Shown: piece after piece, positions 9,891 to 20,282 of the stretch | Layout: each line of letters opens with the position of its first letter | Position numbering within the stretch: position 1 is the first letter of the stretch | Assembly (NCBI RefSeq): GCF_000801105.2 | Contig: NC_079515.1 | Coordinates: forward strand, 13,702,001-13,766,000 | Source of the DNA: Raphanus sativus | Taxonomy: Eukaryota > Streptophyta > Magnoliopsida > Brassicales > Brassicaceae | DNA: 64,000 nucleotides | Direction of reading: 5' to 3' | Program-made: the position numbers and the translations under genes | Notes under the pieces: generated by a model | Database searches by the model: none | The model's input: the letters and a program-made list of their open reading frames with translations, nothing else | What the model was told of the DNA's origin: nothing

Positions 9891-11976
9891 TCTCCTATAT
9901 ATTAAAAGAGATGCATTCGTAATTAATGCATTCACACTGTATTTTTTGAATTTCCTGACGTGTCGGCTTCACAATCATTTAATATTTAATGCGTTCACAC
10001 ACTAAGTTTTTTAACTACACTCGAGACAATTTAATGTGTTCGCATTCTATTTTTTTCAATAAGCTCTTTTGGTTCATACATTTTTAACATTTGTAATAGT
10101 GAATTGAAATTATTTAAAATTCTCTTTGTACAACTACTGAATAATATCATTTAAAAAAAATCATTAAGATTCGCATCAACTAAAATGCTTGAGTGAAAAT
10201 ATTTTAGAAATTGAAAGTTTCATATCTAACTTGGTTTCTTGAAAAAGACATGTGACAGATACGATGATGAGTAGGGTCCAACGGTATACTCCAAATGTAT
10301 ATATTGTTTCAAAATGTTACTTTTGGCAACTGTGATATCAAATAGCGTCTACACAACTCATGGAGATCTCTTTCAAAGCTCTTCTCAGGTCTATGAAGAT
10401 AACACTTTACTGTTGGGTTTTTTTAGAGGAACTTGACAAGATTGAGAGGAGGAGACAGGTTGGTGAGAATGATGATGATGATGATGATGAGAATATAACT
10501 CTATACCATGTTTTATGGTCGTGTACATGGATGGCTGATGGTCTGAACGAGAGTGACTAAAAAGGATTTCTTTGGGGAGTTGATTGCACCGAGAGTTTTC
10601 TAAAACAATCGAAGTTAAAGGTAAGTGGTTAACTTCTAATGATGTTTTCGTATGTGATTATTTAAATTTAATGTGTTTTTTTACCGTTTTAGATGATCAT
10701 AAGATCATATGAAGGACCTGATGCAAGATCAGATCGAGAAGACATGGGAAACATGCTATGCAGGTACTCACATTAACACTAATCAAAATTTACATTATTA
10801 AACTCAATAAAAACCAATTTATATGAGTATAAATATACAACTTTTTATATTATGTCTAAGTTCAAACAACAAAAATAATAATAGATTATCTTATATAAAA
10901 TACAAAATCTTAAAATATCACCAACATTGTTTGTACAAACAATACAAATAATATTGGATGTCCTTTTTCTTAAATTATTATTTAGATTTTATTTGATTTT
11001 GCAAGCATTTAGAAACTTAAAAATGAAATCATTGGTTCGACATAAGAACTGTCAAAAATTCATATAACATGAAGCCAAACAAATATAATAGTTTTAGGTT
11101 TATCACCGAAAAATTAAAAACCTCGATTACTTCAACCGAACAAAACAAAATAAATATGGATTTAGAATGGTAACTATATTCTATTAAAACAGAAGTACAA
11201 ATATAAAATATTCCTAAGTTCGACATAAGGAATCATTGTCTTTCCTATTTATTAAACTATTTTCTAAATTAAATTTAACTTAATTTCGTATTTAATATAT
11301 TTTCTTAAACAAATTAGTTAACTTTAGGGATATTCAAATTTAAAATGGATTTTAACTATATTAAACTTGGATAATGTCACCATTAATTATTTTGAACCAA
11401 AATCAAGTTTAAATTTGATATTAAACAATATTATGAATATTCCTAAAATATATGCTCAACTTACCATTAAATTTTTTTTTTAAATAACTTATAGAACAAT
11501 ATGAAATATTTGTAAGTGAATATTATTTTTAATATAATATAATCTCACCTAAGATTATATATATTTCAAAAATTTCTAACATATATGTTTAATCATTTCA
11601 ATTACTATTAATTATTTTCAACAAGAAAATATAAATATCTTTGTAAAACAATGTTTAATGTTTATAACCAAATATTATTTTTCTAACGTATCTAAATCTC
11701 ACTATATTATCCATGTCTGATTAAAATATTTAAATTCTTATTACATTTGAAAAAAAAATTTCATGTTAAAAGAAATATTATTCAAACATATCAATAGATC
11801 AATATTTTGTCAAAAGCTTAGTAGTGGGCACGGATCACTATTTTCTATAGCACGTAAACTATTTAATTGTTGTATTTATAAAATATTTAAAATATAAACC
11901 AATAAACATTTAAATAATATTCATTTATATAAAAATGAAAATAACAACCCGTGCGGATGCACGGATCAAGCTCTAG
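9891..11976 (+). mobile_element. Non-autonomous Helitron
   Basis: The element starts TCTCCTATATATTAAAAGAG, preceded by A at 9890, and ends with a short GC hairpin (CCGTGCGGATGCACGG, 11949-11964) followed after a few bases by CTAG at 11973-11976 and then T. This 5'-TC, 3' hairpin plus CTRR, insertion between A and T arrangement is diagnostic of Helitrons and matches Brassicaceae families. The 2086-bp interior is AT-rich and has no RepHel gene. A short frame at 10360-10560 with an Asp run (GAT repeat) could be captured sequence but is not recognisable. Confidence 0.82.
11949..11976 (+). other. Helitron 3' terminal hairpin and CTAG end
   Basis: The near-palindrome CCGTGCGGATGCACGG lies 8 bases from the CTAG terminus; the following base is T, as expected for Helitron target sites. 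Confidence 0.8.
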
Positions 11977-12054
11977 TTTATATTTTAGGAGGTTAAAAAA
12001 GTAACGTAATACCAAACTAATATCCGGATTAAACAGATATAATGTTTTTTATCT

Positions 12055-12665
12055 TAAAAAGTAGGGCTGGGCAAAATATTCGGAACTGACGAACTGAGCC
12101 GAAACCGAACCGAAATTTAGGGTCCCGAACTCGATCAGACACGGGGTAAATAACCGAATTGTTCCTAAATTGATGTATCCGAAGAACCGGTACTCAACCC
12201 GATCCGAAATGAGAACCGAATGAGTATCCGAAGATTTCCGAAATGTAAATATATATTTAAAAATATTATTTATAATTATATGTATAATTATTTTAAAAAT
12301 TAAAATCAAAATTATATATTAAATATATTAATTATTTTGTGTATTTTCAGATAAAATATGATAGTTTGTATAGAAATACTCAAAAAAGCGTGTCCAATGA
12401 GTAATTTTAGTTTTTTGGTGCATTTGGGTAGTTTGGATACAAAATATCTGAACCGAATCGGGTAATATGATTAATTTGAGTATGAACCTGTTTCAGATAT
12501 ATTAGTTATTCAGTTATTTTAAGGTTTTTTTACATCAAAACCGAACCCACTCAAACTCGGAAGGACTCGACTCGAAATTTTGTAATATCCAAACAAGACG
12601 TAATTTTCAAACCTAAAAAACCCGGTATCCAAAAAAATGACGGATACCTAAATACTCATGCCTAT
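12055..12665. repeat. Degenerate repeat rich in CCGAA/CGGGT motifs
   Basis: Both ends are rich in alternating CCGAAC / CCGAAA / CGGGT motifs (GGGCTGGGCAAAATATTCGG at the left; AAACCCGGTATCC and CTCATGCCTATT at the right) around an AT-rich core. This layout is common in Brassicaceae dispersed DNA elements beginning with GGGxTGGGCA. Ends are too eroded to assign a superfamily or a target duplication. Confidence 0.4.
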
Positions 12666-13093
12666 TAAAAAAATAATAAAATCAATAATCTCATCCAGTG
12701 CAAGACACGGATTATTAAGTAGTCTTTTATTACAAGATAACAATTTTTGGGGATAGCATGCAATATAACTCTCAAGTCTCTTAAACCATTGGATCGAATG
12801 CAAAGCAAACAAAACGTTTGGACTTCCAAATATAAAAATCAAAACATACAAAAACTTCTTCACCTGTTGATACATCCCAAGCAACCCACTCTTAAACAGA
12901 TAATCAGATAAGCAAAATAAGATCAGTCATACGGCATCACCAGCTCTGCATACTTAATATTTTAGCCTTAAAAGTAGAAGGATTCGAGCTTCAACGGATA
13001 CCTCACAATCACAGGAACACAGAGGTCCAAACAAAACAAAAGAAATACACAGATGCTACACGGTTTATGTCGGCCTATCTTGACCCGCCTTCC
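12666..13093. other. VPS11 downstream sequence
   Basis: No separate gene recognised. The right part (up to 13093) is probably the last, non-coding 3' UTR exon of VPS11, because a consistent splice acceptor (TTTTCAG on minus) ends at 13094. Confidence 0.4.
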
Positions 13094-13232
13094 CTGAAAA
13101 GACATCAATAAATAAGAAAATATGTATCTGTTCACTATCGTTGTTTTGCAATTGAATTTTCTCAAGGTTTCGACTACTTAAAAAATAGAAGAGAAGTTTT
13201 CTAAATTAATTAAAATAGAGTTGAGTGGTTAC
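13094..13232 (-). other. Probable intron in the VPS11 3' UTR
   Basis: On the minus strand a donor GGTAACC follows the stop codon by about 25 bases (intron start 13232) and an acceptor TTTTCAG ends at 13094. The interval is AT-rich. Inferred from splice signals only. Confidence 0.35.
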
Positions 13233-13258
13233 CATCAGGGATGAAGAGAATGAGTTGT

Positions 13259-16200
13259 TCAGTCACTAGTTTTGCTGATGATTCCTTTCCCAAAATACTC
13301 TGCAATTACAGAAAACCCGTCTTTCGAGCCCTTTACCTGCTGGAAGAACAGAGCTTGGTCTTTCGAGTTATGCTCCAAACTTCTCTTCATTTCCACCACG
13401 GATCTGTACTCGGGAGCACACTCGGGACATTCTGTTTCGTTGTCACCAAGGCAACGTTGATGGAATGAGTGCATACACATGAAATGGACTGCAGGGATAT
13501 CCAGTGTGAAAGTGCAAGCAGTGCACTTGCTTAGTTGAAATATCCTGGCATTTGACCTAAGGTCCTCAATCTCTTTTCTCATGTTTTTTGTCGTTTCCTG
13601 CACCATTCAAATGCAATAGTTAGGATTTGCAATTTTTCCTAGAAACAAAGAGAAACTATATTGATGAATGAAACAACCAACCTGATACTTCTCAACAGCT
13701 CGCCGATCCTCTTCAATTATCTTTGATTCTTGTTCAAGTTTCCGTGCGATATAGTCTTTGATTACAGAGAGTGTGAGGCATGGATTCTTCGCTAGGGTCT
13801 GAAGAACAATTATAGGAGGTAAAATATCATCTCGTTCAATATAAGTAAGAACCTCCTTCACCTCTTTAGTACAGTCCTCTCCGATTTCACCAAAATATTT
13901 GAGAAGATCTGCCCAGAGAGACGGATCCCCACCCTTGCCAGAATCGCCTAACTTTTTGCAGCAAGCAATCAGTCCCTCGTGATCATGATTCTGCATGTAG
14001 CAAGCAATAACCTCCTTGTAAAGTTTCATCTTTTCGTACAGATACAGAAGCCCTTCTTTGAACGAATTCATCTCACAAAGAATTATAGCAAGGTCAACAT
14101 CATAGAGTGGTTGCTCTTGGTCTGATGGCCAGCCTATTTTGAGCAACTCTAGTCCCTTTTGCTGTCTTTCCACACAATCCTTTTCTATTGTATCATTCGA
14201 ATCAGCAATTTCCTTTTTTCCAGAACCAGTTTTGGACATTGCAGCTGCTACTGAATGATCTGTGAAATTCTGATCTAGACCATTTTCTGATAGAGAGATT
14301 GATGGAAAGTTCAAGTCCTTGGACAAGTATAACTCCAGGAGTGTGTTGTTGATTTCTGCTTGAGCAGGTGAATCTTTAACTATTTCAGCATATCTCTCGA
14401 GAAAATCCATCAGCGAATGTGGATGCTGAACAAACACATTGATGAAGTCTACAGGTGACGGCAACATGGACAAGTAAACACCATTTGAAGTTCCTTGCTC
14501 GGTGCAAAGTCGCATTAGTATATCTATCGCCTCTTTTGGCTTGTGCTCTATAAGGATTTTACCATACTCTTTTATTGTTACGCCAGCTTGACTTGGTTCA
14601 AGGCTCGAAATATACTGCAAGGCTTCGTCGTAGTTTCCAAGATCCTCAAGCAAAATTTTCAAATACCACTCGTGTTTTCCTGCCTTTTTCGCAACATACA
14701 TCGCATGCTCGTGGTAGTTAGCTGCACGACAGACCCTGATGGCTGTTTCCACATCAAACTTGAGCTCGCCGATCCCATCTTCCTTCCTGATGAACGTGTT
14801 AAGCTTTTCTACATCCTTCAGTTTAGTATAACAGTTTAGCAAAAGAGTTGTGTGGTCTTTTGATGCTAGACCCTTCTCATGCAATTTCTCCAGGTAATTA
14901 GTAAGATTGTAGATCCTCTGTGCATCCAGAAACTTCTGTATCACGAACGATGGTTCAAGATGACCAATCGTGTTGATGTACTGAGACATAGCTTCGTCAT
15001 AATCTTGTTTGCCATACAAGTGATCTCCATACTTCCTCATCACATTGGCAGTAGCAGCGGCATCGGCATGCTGACTCTGGACAAGATTGATCGCCACAGT
15101 GTAGAGGTTTTTCTTGAACAGCATATCTAACTTGCTCTCCATATCTTTCTCCGCAACGCACAGCAATGACTTGTCAGCCGTTATAAGTATTACATTTCCC
15201 CACTCGCAGAGCATGTTGGAGACTTTATCAACGACCAGGCTATACGCTATAAGTCGATTCCTGAGGTCGTAGACATTGAAAACGTTGGTCCCAGTTTTAG
15301 GATCAGCGATGACACATAGAAGGTAGCCACGGAACCACCCCATGAACTTCTTCTCTCCTTCAAAAGCCCAGCAAGGACCACGTCCATCAACTTCATAGAA
15401 ATAAACAGCTTCAGGTCGACCAACAATCAATTCCTGCAGAACACAACATGCATCAAACTTTCCACAAGAAAACAACGAAAAGAAGATTCAAGTAGAAGTA
15501 TATACCGAACGGTCACTCATAGTAACAGTATTGACACCACTCCCAATATGATCCAACGTCTGCACTCTAGGAGGCTGCGCTTGCATAGCAAACGAGTTGA
15601 CCGAGTCAGGAGTTACAGCAAACAACAGAAGCGACAGACCATCAAGCCTGAATCCCAAGCCTGTGATAGGGGTTTGTCTTTTGTCTGAAACTCCGTCTAC
15701 TTGAAGCTTAAACCTGGTGATACGCTCTCGTGCAATGTCTCCTTTCACACAATAAATACAGCCATTATCTAAGCCAATGGCTATGAGCAATATCGGTGGA
15801 ACTTCCTCCAGGACAAGAAAAGAAGTAATCTGCAATGGCAAATGGTATCAATCATTCTCATATATGTTAGCGCATAAAAAAAAAGAGTATGTTGGACCAC
15901 CTTAGCTTCAGGAAACTGATTGGTGAATATTCTTAAGATACCAATGCAATCGGGAGCAGAGGAGCTCGTGCTTTCCTCCTGCGCTTTGTCGAGGTCAAAT
16001 ACCTTCAGGCACATCCCTGACTGCTGCGGCGATATCTGTTCATCTTCTCCCACCGTCACCAGGAAGTTCCTTTGCTATGAATAATCACAAAGATAAAAAC
16101 CTCAATTTCCATAGAAATGATCGGATAACAGAATGGATCGAAAGGGAGGGAAACCTTGAGATGCTGAAGGAAGAGGACGGAGGAAGAGTGAGCTTGGAAA

Positions 16201-16370
16201 CCGGAATCGAACTTGATACCGCGATCGAGGAAGCTGACGGATCCGTCACTGGAGCCGATGACGACTTTGCCACGGCCACTTGAACAGCATTGTATCTCTC
16301 CGGTGACGTCTTCAGGTATCTTGCCTCCGTATTTCTCCTCGAAGAATTCGAATTTCCTCCACTGGTACAT
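13259..16370 (-). CDS. VPS11: VPS11, vacuolar sorting-associated protein 11 (HOPS/CORVET core subunit)
   Basis: Five coding exons on the minus strand: 16155-16370, 15901-16074, 15506-15829, 13682-15433 and 13259-13597, all with GT...AG borders and phase-0 joins, giving 934 codons (Arabidopsis VPS11 is about 932). It starts MYQWRKFEFFEEKYGGKIPE; the N-terminal beta-propeller is followed by clathrin-heavy-chain-like alpha-solenoid repeats (YGDHLYGKQDYDEAMSQYIN, CYTKLKDVEKLN, YHEHAMYVAKKAGKHEWYL), a coiled-coil stretch (EQESKIIEEDRRAVEKY) and a C-terminal RING-H2 (CTACTF...CMHSFHQRC...CPEC). Known family role: core of the HOPS and CORVET tethers that bring membranes together at the vacuole and endosome. 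The tail is shorter than in Arabidopsis by a few residues. No lesion was found; this is the best supported host gene here and anchors the syntenic position. Confidence 0.97.
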
Positions 16371-17472
16371 CTCCGCACGATGATCGCGTGATCAAATTTG
16401 GGATTTTTTCTAGGTTTTCTTCTCAGATCAGATCACCCTTCTATCGGTTTATTATCGGGTAGACATGCAATGCTGTTCGACTGGTTTTGTATCGGTTTAT
16501 TATCATTTTATACTATATTTTATATGTACCATCATATAAATAATAGTTATTGGAAAATATTTTAGTAAAAATAAATTTTTGAATATATGCATATTTTAAA
16601 TTAACTTTTCATATAAATCAACTTTAAATTATTATTTTGATTTGATATATATATATAAAGTTTAAATTTTATTTTTGTGATTAGTTTAGACAAAAAATAT
16701 TTTAGGAAATTATATTAGTCCATTTTTGTATACCTATATTTTAAAGCTGGTCTAAATAGATAGTTTTTTCATAATATAGTGTACTTCCAATTTTTATTAA
16801 TAACATAAACCTTACTTTAATTTTTAATATATTGTTATCCATGTTTTCAAACAACATTATAGTTTTTTTAAACTGCTATTCATATTTCCAAACAAACATC
16901 TTTTTAAACTGATATCTATATTTCCAAACAAACATGTTTTTTTAAACAACTATTCATGTTTCCAAACAACATAATTTGTACTTCAGTTTTAATAATATAT
17001 ATATATATATATATACTATTAAAAGTGAAGTACATTTTGGTACTGTTTGGAAATATGCATAGTATAATAAAGAGATTGTTTGAAAATATGAATATCAGAT
17101 TAAATATTTCTTTTTATTTGCATAATTAGTCATTGCATTTACAATAAATTAAGTATTTCCTTTTATATTTCTTTTAATTTATTGATTCTACCAATGCATT
17201 TAAAATAAATTTCAATTAACTCATTATAATAGTTGTTGTTTCTTTCTGGTGAAATTAAAAACACAAGCTAAAATATATAGTATATATTATATAAAATAAA
17301 TTTTAATTTCAGTATACTTTATTTAGTTTAGTCAAATATAAAAATTTCGAAGTGAATTTTGAAGAAAACAAAAATATCATAAAATTAATAATAATTCATA
17401 GAAAAACTAATGCAAACAATTTAAATTTAGTATGTTGCTTCTTTTTAAAATAAATTAATAAAAAACAAAAGA
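16371..17472. other. AT-rich sequence with inverted repeat around a (TA)n tract
   Basis: The first 60-100 bases are the VPS11 5' UTR/promoter side. Further right, 16957-17078 is an imperfect inverted repeat: CATGTTTCCAAACA...TGTACTTCAGTTTTAAT on the left and ATTAAAAGTGAAGTACA...TGTTTGGAAATATG on the right, separated by a TA repeat (16997-17017). The ATTAAAAGTGAAGTAC string resembles some Helitron 5' ends, so this may be two head-to-head ends. No genes. Confidence 0.45.
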
Positions 17473-18290
17473 TTAATATATGAATAGTACAATTACATCA
17501 TGACTGGTGAACATGACATAGTTCTTGAGGAATGCAGTTGACAGATCATGGAAACTGTTGACGGAGTTCTCAGATAGACTGTTGAACCAACTGAGGGCTC
17601 CCCCTGCGAGGCTTGCAACGAAAAGTTGGCAATAACCGGCGTCTTTCTCTTCGTCGGAGAAGTTTGCCTTTCTCATGGTGATGTTAAAGGATGTAACGTG
17701 AGCCGTCGGGTCAGTAAGACCATCAAAAGTTGGTAGGCAGAATTTTTTCATTGGTCGGAGCCGTACGTTAGTTATTTTCCGAGAAAAAGGGGTTCAAAGA
17801 GTCTCGGCGAGGATACGCTTGATCTATAGGGTGGAGGTCGTCATGCAGTGCATCTTGGAGTGGATGTCTTGAAGTGACTGCTTGAGTTCTGCAATTTTGC
17901 GGATCGTCTGCAAATCCGGACCACCGTGAGTGAGGACGACTTCGCCAACGTCTAAGTGCTGAGTGTCGGCAGCCTGGTTCGCGAAGTCGGTTGTTCTGTC
18001 GGTGTTGAACAACTATCTCGAATCATCGTCATTGCTGCGCTGGTGGGCCCATCACGAGGAACAAGGATCACAGCTAGAGCGGTGATATGTTCGGTCGCCG
18101 CCTTCTGGGCCGCGTCTTGTCGAGCCATGCATTCCATGAGGGTGTCAAGGAAGGCTGGTCCTATCAGTGCTGCGGTGACTGGGGTAGGATCTAGAGCTTC
18201 TGGCTCTTCACCGGAGGTGGAACCATTGTGGTTAGGATTCATCTGTATGACGTTACTTCGCTATGCTCCACGGTGGGTGCCAACTGTTTA
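17473..18290 (-). pseudogene. Ty3/gypsy (Tat-like) gag remnant
   Basis: Three minus-strand pieces read in order: 18242-17952 (MNPNHNGSTSGEEPEALDPT...), 18012-17824 (a linking stretch with ELKQSLQDIHSKMH) and 17751-17473, which contains LPTFDGLTDPTAHVTSFNIT and YCQLFVASLAGGALSWFNSL...FHDLSTAFLKNYV. The last piece is the core of the retrotransposon gag family (PF03732-like), in the form typical of Tat-type Ty3/gypsy elements (LPxFDGxxDPxxHV...FxxxLxGxAxxWF). Frameshifts and the absence of protease, reverse transcriptase and integrase show a truncated remnant. Confidence 0.75.
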
Positions 18291-18800
18291 AACCGAGTTT
18301 GGTCCAAAACAAGTAATAAGGACAAAATTTATCAGTGGGTTATTGCAATAACGTTTCATTAGACGAATCGAAAGTTTGTCGGTTACAAAAGAGGAAAGAA
18401 ACGTGCAGAGTTTGTCGGTGTTCACAGAGCTAACCGGAAGAGTACAAGTCGGCAAGAAAGTAAAGTAAATAAACCCTAATTCTAGCCGTCAAATGTGTGT
18501 CTTAATGCTCGGATCCTATTCTTGTTCCATCTCCCCTTCCTTACATAAGCAATCATTTTGTGTTCGCCCTAAGTATCCCGTCTTAACGGGCCTCATTTCG
18601 TTGGGCCGAGTAACGGACCGATGAGCTGGACCCCGACTGAATGCTTACAGTCGATGACTTGTTTGTCTGCTAAAAGCTTCTAGCACTGAGCCAACGCCTT
18701 AACTCGCCGAGCCGAGCTTTCATCTTGGTTTGTCGGGCCTGATCACACTATTTTTGGGGACGGATGTAGTCCATCCCCTAAATTCTCTGGTCTAGATTGC
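18291..18800 (-). repeat. Probable LTR/leader of the Tat-like gypsy remnant
   Basis: Directly upstream of the gag remnant (to its right on the plus strand) is non-coding sequence ending in AGTTGGCACCCACCGTGG on the minus strand, a junction seen before Tat gag genes. The interval contains no gene. No second copy is present to prove LTR identity and no ends were fixed. Confidence 0.4.
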
Positions 18801-19315
18801 TTTTATATGTTCATAGTCCGTATACTTGGTGCGTTGTAATCACTACAAGTGTTGTAATGCCATCAAGTTTAGAAGCCAAGAACATGTTGAGTTTTATTGA
18901 TAAACTGTTTCCGATTCTAATACGGTTTTCAAAATTTGGAGTGGTGGAAACAACATAGTGAAAATCAAAATCAAATATTCTAAGCAAGAACAATAACAAT
19001 GGACTGCAAAGGTTAACCAAATCGTCTTTATCTGAAACTGATCTTAATGGTCAAAGACAAAGACACCACTAGGTGCCACAGACATGCACATGTCTTAAGT
19101 AAAACTAAATGCATACAAGTAAAAAACCATAAACACCAAGTTACTATATATTGAGGAACTAGCTTGTTGCTTAGATTGACATTCGTAAAACGCCATTGAT
19201 CAACCTGCAATATTGAGTTTCAATTACATCAGTAAATAGACTTATGATTCAATCTTACAAATGGCAATTTTCACCGTTATACAGACCAAAACTCTGGCTT
19301 TCTTTTTTTTTTTTC
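18801..19315. other. Sequence downstream of the 76-aa gene
   Basis: No convincing gene. A minus-strand frame at 19028-19210 could be joined to the neighbouring exon, but its Cys/Leu/Trp-rich translation is not convincing; the spliced form ending at 19316 is preferred. Confidence 0.4.
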
Positions 19316-19632
19316 CTACAGAGAGAGCTGTGTGAAGAGTAGCTCTAACTCCTCCTCTTGCGACAAGGTTCTCTGTCACAACAGGGAAACGAAAGTGCCC
19401 AAACAGGTTTAATAGTTATTTATTTTCCGTTCATCCAAATGTTGAGATTTTTACTTACTTGGCCAGATAAAAGGTCGTTGATTTTGTTGAGAACCTTGAG
19501 ACGATGAACTGCATAAACACTGTTTGAAGGAAGTTTACTAACCCTTTTAATCTCTTCCTGAATGACGCTCGATTTTTCTTCACAGCCCATCTGATTCCAT
19601 CTTTCTCCCACACGATTAGCTCTGCTTCCCAT
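19316..19632 (-). CDS. Small conserved-looking plant protein, 76 aa, two exons
   Basis: Exon 1 (19632-19459) encodes MGSRANRVGERWNQMGCEEK, then SSVIQEEIKRVSKLPSNSVY, AVHRLKVLNKINDLLSGQ, and ends at a perfect donor GTAAGTAA. Exon 2 (19372-19316) follows an acceptor TGTGACAG and encodes RTLSQEEELELLFTQLSL before TAG. The intron is 86 bp and the join is phase 0. The protein is charged and helical with no signal peptide or membrane segment. I recall similar short plant proteins of unknown function with a conserved EEELELLFxxLSL ending, but cannot name one. Upstream at about 19760 a GTAAAA donor after CCTAGAG suggests a 5' UTR intron. Function unknown. Confidence 0.7.
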
Positions 19633-20251
19633 ACTTAAAAGAGCTTTCGAAATCGATTACGCTGAGCAAGAAAAACTTTAGTTTAAAATTGAATCGATAA
19701 CCAGAGCAGATATTAAAGAAGTTTTTGTTGGATTGAAAAAGAAAAGTTGAAATTTTACCTCTAGGTAACGGATTCAGAGCTCACAGTTTCGGATCTTTTT
19801 CAGAGGGATTTTGATAAGAATGAGACCTGGGATTAGATTCCGCTTTTTGATTTTTTTTCAGCGTAATCAATTTCGATCCCCAAATAACCAAACTAAACCC
19901 GAGTTTGACCAAAAAAAAAAAGAAAACCCGATTAAAAAAATGGTAAAACCAAATCTGAGTTGTTAGTGATAAAATATCCGGGTAAACACAAAAAAGTGAT
20001 AAAATATCTAGATAGATCCAAAATTTTAATTTATACCAAAAAACTACATTTATCATTTATTTTATTTTATCAATTTAGCTTCGTATGATTAAAAATCAAA
20101 ATTATTAAATACTACTCTAATTTTTAAATAGAATGTTTTCTACTATATTTAAATTTTAAAAATAATTGTTAAATAAATTATAGTTATTATAAATTCATAA
20201 CAAGAAGAAAAATATTAATAATATACTAAGTTTAAGACAAATATATGTCAA
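19633..20251. other. Upstream region of the 76-aa gene, then AT-rich sequence
   Basis: Probably promoter and 5' UTR of the 76-aa gene up to about 19850; the remainder is AT-rich without recognisable features. Confidence 0.4.
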
Positions 20252-20282
20252 CTAGGTAATTGCCCGCCGCACCCTGTGCGGT
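20252..20282 (-). mobile_element. Helitron 3' end (minus strand)
   Basis: Read on the minus strand the sequence is a hairpin CCGCACAGGGTGCGG followed by CGGGCAATTACCTAG and then T, the expected Helitron 3' terminus. The element would extend to the right, but I could not identify its 5' TC end, so only the terminus is annotated. Confidence 0.65.

Noticed and set aside
10360..10560. Helitron-internal Asp-rich frame as a gene
   Set aside because: The Asp run comes from a GAT microsatellite; no recognisable homology.
19028..19210. Alternative last exon for the 76-aa gene
   Set aside because: It gives a long hydrophobic, Cys-rich tail; the nearer exon at 19316-19372 has a better acceptor and a sensible end.
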